The notes beneath the pieces are model-generated. The model was not told where the DNA came from and did not search any database. It was given only the letters and a program-made list of their open reading frames with translations. From contig QZWS01000163.1 of the NCBI GenBank assembly GCA_004114245.1, positions 1-20,265 of the forward strand: a stretch of DNA of 20,265 nucleotides. Direction: 5' to 3'. The translations under genes and the position numbers were made by a program. This document shows, piece after piece, positions 16,344 through 20,265 of the stretch. The DNA comes from Zoopage sp. CT-All (Eukaryota > Zoopagomycota > Zoopagomycetes > Zoopagales > Zoopagaceae). Numbering within the stretch: position 1 is the stretch's first letter; every line of letters starts with the position of its first letter.

Positions 16344-16862
16344 GCGGTGGAGCGGTGGATGTGGGTCGCGATTGTGGCTGAGTCAGCAACCAAGCAGCCG
16401 ATGTCTCGTGGCAGAACACGTCGTCATCGAGATCGAAGCAGGCCGCGGATGGTCAGCAATGCCGCAGATCCCAACCCTTAAAGATGGCACCGAGTCCTAG
16501 CAAGTAGGGACGCATGGCAAGCTACCCCAGAATCACCCGAGTCTACACTATGCGGATTCAGGCCCATGAGGCCTGTGCATGACCGTCAGTGGAAAGCATT
16601 GCAAGGACTGGCAATGATATTCGATTGCTGGACAAGTCATGGCTTTAAAACCTGTGCCTTGTCGACCAATCAGCCTGTGCGTGCGCGGACACCATCAGAC
16701 ATCCGAGTATCCGCTAACCGCTACCTTCCCGCGCCTTCTCACCGGATCCGGTCGGGTCATGCCGCCGCGGGATGTGCCAGGACGCGTCTGCCACTAACAT
16801 CACAGCACCGATTTTTTTGTTCTCCCGATCACCAAACACCTGCTCCCCATCCCCGCGACAAG
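16344..16862. promoter_or_regulatory. 519-bp divergent intergenic region (RAD4 / NMD3) with a CCAAT box
   Basis: The largest gap between divergent genes here. It contains CCAATCA at 16666-16672, about 195 bp upstream of the NMD3 start, and a T-run at 16811-16818 near that start, both common in fungal promoters. A short perfect inverted repeat (CAGGCC, 5-nt loop, GGCCTG) lies at 16559-16575. The open frame continuing upstream of the NMD3 ATG to 16566 is not needed for the family match. No other gene is seen. Confidence 0.45.
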
Positions 16863-18502
16863 ATGGAATACGAGCCCGAGATCCAGCAGCAGATGATTCT
16901 GTGCTGCCACTGCGGCACCCCCATCGCCGCCAACCCAACCAATATGTGCGTCGACTGCCTGCGCTCCCGCGTCGATATCACCGATGGCGTGCCCAAGCAG
17001 GCCATCATCCATTTTTGCCGCAACTGCGAGCGCTACCTGCAGCCGCCAAATCACTGGGTCGCCTGCCAGCTTGAATCGCGCGAGCTGCTTGCGCTGTGCT
17101 TGAAGAAGCTCAAACAGCTGTCGAGGGTGCGGCTGGTCGACGCCCAGTTTATTTGGACAGAGCCGCACTCGCGCCGCCTGCGGGTGAAGATCACCGTGCA
17201 GAAGGAGGTCTTTGCCGCCGCCGTGCTGCAGCAGGCGTTCGAGGTCGAGTTTGTGGTGACTGGGCAGCAGTGTGAGGCGTGCCAGCGCTCGCAGGCCCAG
17301 AATACCTGGAAGGCGCTGGTGCAGGTCCGCCAAAAGGTGCCGCACAAGCGCACGTTCTTGTACCTCGAGCAGCTCATTCTCAAGCATGGTGCGCACAGGG
17401 AGACGGTTAATATTAAAGAATCCAAGGATGGCTTGGATTTCTACTACGCACATCGCGGACACGCCGTCCGGATGTGCGAATTCTTGCAGCAGGTTGTCCC
17501 CGTTCGCACCAAAACCTCGGAGCAGCTCATCTCCAAGGACATCCACAACAACACGTCGAATTACAAGTTTACGTATTCGGTTGAAATTGTGCCTGTTTGC
17601 AAGGACGATTTGATCTGCTTGCCCAAGAAGCTGGCCAACTCGCTTGGGAATATCACGCAGCTGGTGCTCTGCACGCGCATCGGAACCTCCATCCAGTTGC
17701 TGGACCCAAACACGCTACAATGTAGGTGCATTCCTTGCGTATTCTCGTGGTACTGATCGCATGCATAGCTGCTGATCTGACTACACAAATCTACTACCGC
17801 TCAACCTTCATGCCGCTCTGCACTACCCCACAACTTATCCAGTACGAAGTCCTTGACGTCGAGCTGCTCGGGCCCACGCGCGGGCGCCTTGCACTCGCCG
17901 ATATCCTTGTCGCGCGCACCTCAGACTTTGGTCGCAATGACACCACCTTTTACGCCCGCTCGCACCTCGGCAACATCCTCAAGCCTGGCGACGCGGTGCT
18001 CGGATATGATCTCTGTCGCTCCAACTTCAATTCGGACGAGTTTGACTCGTTGAACCGCGGCGAAGTAACCGACGTGATGTTGGTGAGGAAGAAGTACCGA
18101 GACGATAAGCGGAGGAATCGTGGTCGCAAGTGGCGTCTGAAGCGCATGAAGAAGGGCGAGGAGGAGGATGCCGAGAGCGTGGCTGGAGGCTCGCGGCGTC
18201 GTCCAGCCGCGGATAAAGAACGCAACGAGGACGACTACGAGGCCTTTTTGCGTGATCTCGAGGAGGACCCCGAGTTGCGCGCTAATATTAACCTTTACAA
18301 GGTTGGCGCCGGGGCTGCATCCAACAGTCGCGATGTTGCCATGGGCGATGCAGCAGACAATGGAGCAGTGGCCGATGTGGAGGACATTGGCGAGGGCGAG
18401 GACGAAACTCCCGAGGTGCCGCTGGAGGAGCTCTTGGAGGATTTGAGAATTGGCGATAGTGACGAGAATGGTGACGAGGATATTATGATGGCTGAAGTGT
18501 AG
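16863..18502 (+). CDS. NMD3: Nmd3, 60S ribosomal subunit nuclear export adaptor
   Basis: Two exons, 16863-17721 and 17769-18502 (1593 nt, 530 residues), separated by a 47-nt GT-AG intron with an ACTGAT branch-like site. The N-terminus has paired zinc-binding Cys motifs (C14-x2-C17, C29-x2-C32, C52-x2-C55, C68), followed by a further CEAC, typical of the Nmd3 treble-clef region. ILCCHCG, FCRNCERYLQPP, VQVRQKVPHKRTF and DFYYAHRGHAVRM are strongly conserved. The C-terminal part ends with a basic stretch (KKYRDDKRRNRGRKWRLKR) acting as a nuclear localisation signal, then an acidic, Leu-rich tail (LEELLEDLRI) fitting the Crm1 export signal. Nmd3 joins nascent 60S subunits to Crm1. I chose ATG 16863 because homologues start near the first Cys motif. 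It is convergent with the SET-MYND gene. Confidence 0.95.
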
Positions 18503-18672
18503 AACAATTGGTCGTCAATGGATTCGATGGATTCTATGCATCGGCGTTGTAGTCGTGTCAAAAATGGTGTTGACTCGGTTGAGTGTCCGCTCAAAGCACA
18601 CAATCGTTGCTTCATAAGTCAAGTATTCGACGTGCGGATAATAGTTCCCATTTCGACTCCTGTATGCTGCTT
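18503..18672. other. 170-bp convergent intergenic region
   Basis: Holds the 3' UTRs of NMD3 and the SET-MYND gene, whose stops face each other. Near its left end are two ATGGATTC units 9 bp apart (18519-18535), probably chance. No gene is seen. Confidence 0.4.
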
Positions 18673-20121
18673 TTATTGCGCACCTGAGCACAATTCAATC
18701 AATTGATGACATTCAAGCATTGTGCTGCGGTATTGATAAAACAGACCAGATTCAAGACTTGTCTGAATCGGGGCCACACAATGAAGTGCTGCGTGACACC
18801 AGCGTAATACCTCGACACGATCGCCCACTATCCAGCGATTGCTAGCTCGCAACTCGTCTGGGATTTCAGACCTGCTCGGCTGTGTTGAGACGACACCATT
18901 GTATAGAGTCTTCGCGATCTCTAGCATCCATTCCCAGACAGGAGGGTAGCGACGCGGGTAAACAAGCAAATAAATTGCTAATATTTGATAACCGAGAGCA
19001 ACAGCATCAAAATATCGGCCTTCATCGACGCGATTGTGAAACCTTGTTGTTAGGCGAGGAAGAATGGTGCCTGCCTGATGTGTTGCTGCCAGATTGGAAG
19101 TAGGAAGACTGGCGCGGAGTTGGTAGAAAGTCATGTTGGGGTGCTTATACAAGCTGGCTATGCCTTTGGATATGAAGGTACTGAATACTGCCGTAGTTAC
19201 CGCTGTCAAATCGATTTCAGAGGGCATGCTGTGCACAACACAATCTTCAATGCAACGAAGACACTCACACTCAAAAATGTACCTTTCTCGCAGCGCCTCT
19301 CGTCGTTCGCTGACGTTCAGTGCAATGTCAATATATGCGATGGTTAGCTCGTCTCCGACTGCAATTTCTTCCAAAGCCACAAGTGTCACTTTCCCATCGA
19401 GCTGATAGTAAGGAACACAGTTTGGATGGCAAGAGTGATTCAAAAGAGAAAGGATGGGATGGCAGAGACTTGCGATGGGCTTGTGAGTATGCGGTGCAGG
19501 AAGTGTATGATTATTGCGCTCGAATCGGGACAAATCGTCTAGAAACGAGCGGTACGAGATCGCTAGTGCCGGCGAGGAGACATGAGATATCAAGGCGTGG
19601 AGCCTGGCGTGTTCATTCTGGTCAATCTCGTCGATATGGCTCGGGAGCGTGTCGAATAGAGCGAGAGCAATTCGCTGCTCAGGACACGGCGTCTCTCCCT
19701 TAAGCGCCAGCATGTCCCGTAAGCTCTTCAGCCGCAAGTATGATAGGACTGCAGCCTCGTCGTGCTCCGACAGTAGTCTCAGCTGCCTTCCGACCTCGGC
19801 AACGGACCGACACTCCCCAGCATGACCGGCCTGCCAGGACTGCTTCTGGCAACCAGCGGAGCAGTAGTACGCCACCTTGCACCGAGAACACGTCTTCGTC
19901 GAGGATGTGTCGGTAAGGATGGGCATTCCCGATTTGAAACAGGCGTGACACAAGAAGGCCCGGGAATGGCGATGGAAGACGGGTGGCATGAGCGCCGGAA
20001 CCGAGTCCCATACAGCGCCCCCCGCTTCTATGAAGCGCTCCGTGTGCAGAGCGCGTGTTTTTTGGGGATGAAGGCGGAGTTGCAGGCCGAGCTTTGCGAG
20101 ATACTGAGCAGCTTCGGACAT
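18673..20121 (-). CDS. SET- and MYND-domain protein (SMYD-like lysine methyltransferase)
   Basis: This intronless frame encodes 482 residues from ATG 20121. An in-frame ATG at 20202 adds 27 residues but overlaps the divergent gene start. A first SET segment (about 15-50) is interrupted by a MYND zinc finger at C58-x2-C61, C78-x2-C81, C87, C91, H100, C104. The rest of SET follows, with SLLNHSCHPNC (the NHSC SAM/substrate motif), LEEIAVGDELTIAYID and a post-SET FECECLRC cluster (CxCx2C). The C-terminal about 200 residues are helical, as in SMYD proteins. Split SET around MYND defines the SMYD class, which methylates histone or non-histone lysines. The catalytic motifs look intact. The substrate cannot be predicted. 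It is in the same fungal group as many uncharacterised SMYD paralogues. Confidence 0.88.
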   Translation of the reverse strand: MSEAAQYLAKLGLQLRLHPQKTRALHTERFIEAGGAVWDSVPALMPPVFHRHSRAFLCHACFKSGMPILTDTSSTKTCSRCKVAYYCSAGCQKQSWQAGHAGECRSVAEVGRQLRLLSEHDEAAVLSYLRLKSLRDMLALKGETPCPEQRIALALFDTLPSHIDEIDQNEHARLHALISHVSSPALAISYRSFLDDLSRFERNNHTLPAPHTHKPIASLCHPILSLLNHSCHPNCVPYYQLDGKVTLVALEEIAVGDELTIAYIDIALNVSERREALRERYIFECECLRCIEDCVVHSMPSEIDLTAVTTAVFSTFISKGIASLYKHPNMTFYQLRASLPTSNLAATHQAGTILPRLTTRFHNRVDEGRYFDAVALGYQILAIYLLVYPRRYPPVWEWMLEIAKTLYNGVVSTQPSRSEIPDELRASNRWIVGDRVEVLRWCHAALHCVAPIQTSLESGLFYQYRSTMLECHQLIELCSGAQ

Positions 20122-20200
20122 TTGCAACAGTAGAGGCAGGTGATCGCCGATTCGCCAATTGACCCGCGGGACAAGTTGGCTTACTTTCCCCACCCACGCC
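20122..20200. promoter_or_regulatory. 79-bp divergent intergenic region (SET-MYND / proline-rich gene)
   Basis: If the SET-MYND start is 20121 and the plus-strand start is 20201, only 79 bp separate them, in keeping with the other head-to-head pairs here. No core element is recognised. Confidence 0.3.
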
Positions 20201-20265
20201 ATGCCACCGCGGCCCCCGATCCCCGCCCCTGCGCCACCGCCCCAAGCCCGTGCATCGTACGCATT
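20201..20265 (+). CDS. possible 5' end of a proline-rich protein, cut by the window edge
   Basis: ATG at 20201 opens a stop-free frame to the edge (21 codons) reading MPPRPPIPAPAPPPQ and on, a proline-rich, probably disordered N-terminus. Position and direction fit the strict alternating, head-to-head pattern of the preceding genes, and give a reason to choose the downstream start of the SET-MYND gene. Too little is present to assign a family; it could be chance. Confidence 0.35.
   Translation, partial: MPPRPPIPAPAPPPQARASYA

Noticed and set aside
16566-16862. Upstream extension of the NMD3 frame by 99 codons
   Set aside because: The added residues show no family similarity, cross the CCAAT box and T-run, and homologues begin near the first Cys motif.
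16800-17546. 248-codon minus-strand open frame antisense to NMD3
   Set aside because: NMD3 on the plus strand has clear conserved motifs; the reverse frame is a shadow of GC-rich coding sequence.

Overview
The window is nuclear DNA from a fungus. The protein set is fungal: a cell-wall-integrity MAPK kinase of the Mkk1/Pek1 type, an SLC45/Sut1-type sugar carrier, a Trm140/METTL2 tRNA methyltransferase, Rad4/XPC, Nmd3, a MINDY deubiquitinase with a CaaX tail and a SET-MYND protein. Genes are tightly packed, and introns are numerous and very short (about 40-60 nt). I cannot name the species. Compactness and low similarity to textbook ascomycete proteins would fit an early-diverging (Zoopagomycota-like) fungus or a compact basidiomycete, but that is a guess.

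Layout. Left edge (1-616): no clear gene, with some coding-like minus-strand sequence running off the end. Minus strand: a seven-helix membrane protein (617-1474), the MAPKK (1611-2942, 5 exons) and the MINDY deubiquitinase (3413-5804, 6 exons). From there orientation alternates strictly: J-protein (+, 5861-7219), SLC45 carrier (-, 7319-9287, 6 exons), tRNA m3C methyltransferase (+, 9386-10611, 7 exons), WW protein (-, 10706-11638), C2H2 zinc-finger protein (+, 11690-13546), RAD4/XPC (-, 13760-16343, 8 exons), NMD3 (+, 16863-18502, 2 exons), SET-MYND protein (-, 18673-20121), and the first codons of a proline-rich protein (+, 20201 to the edge). Divergent starts are only about 50-100 bp apart except RAD4/NMD3 (519 bp). 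Convergent ends are about 95-215 bp apart.

The genes are unrelated housekeeping or signalling functions (proteostasis, tRNA modification, ribosome export, DNA repair, cell-wall signalling, sugar uptake), not a cluster with one pathway. I saw no mobile element, tRNA, rRNA or CRISPR.

The most unusual signal is in the splicing. I rebuilt every split gene by hand, asking for frame continuity and family motifs across each junction. Of 29 inferred introns, five need a GC-AG rather than GT-AG intron, and three of those are consecutive in RAD4. GC-AG introns are normally about one percent of introns. A 16-nt micro-exon lies in the sugar carrier, and two introns are exactly 51 nt without stops, so retention would keep the frame. 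All gene models are inference from sequence; no transcript evidence was available.
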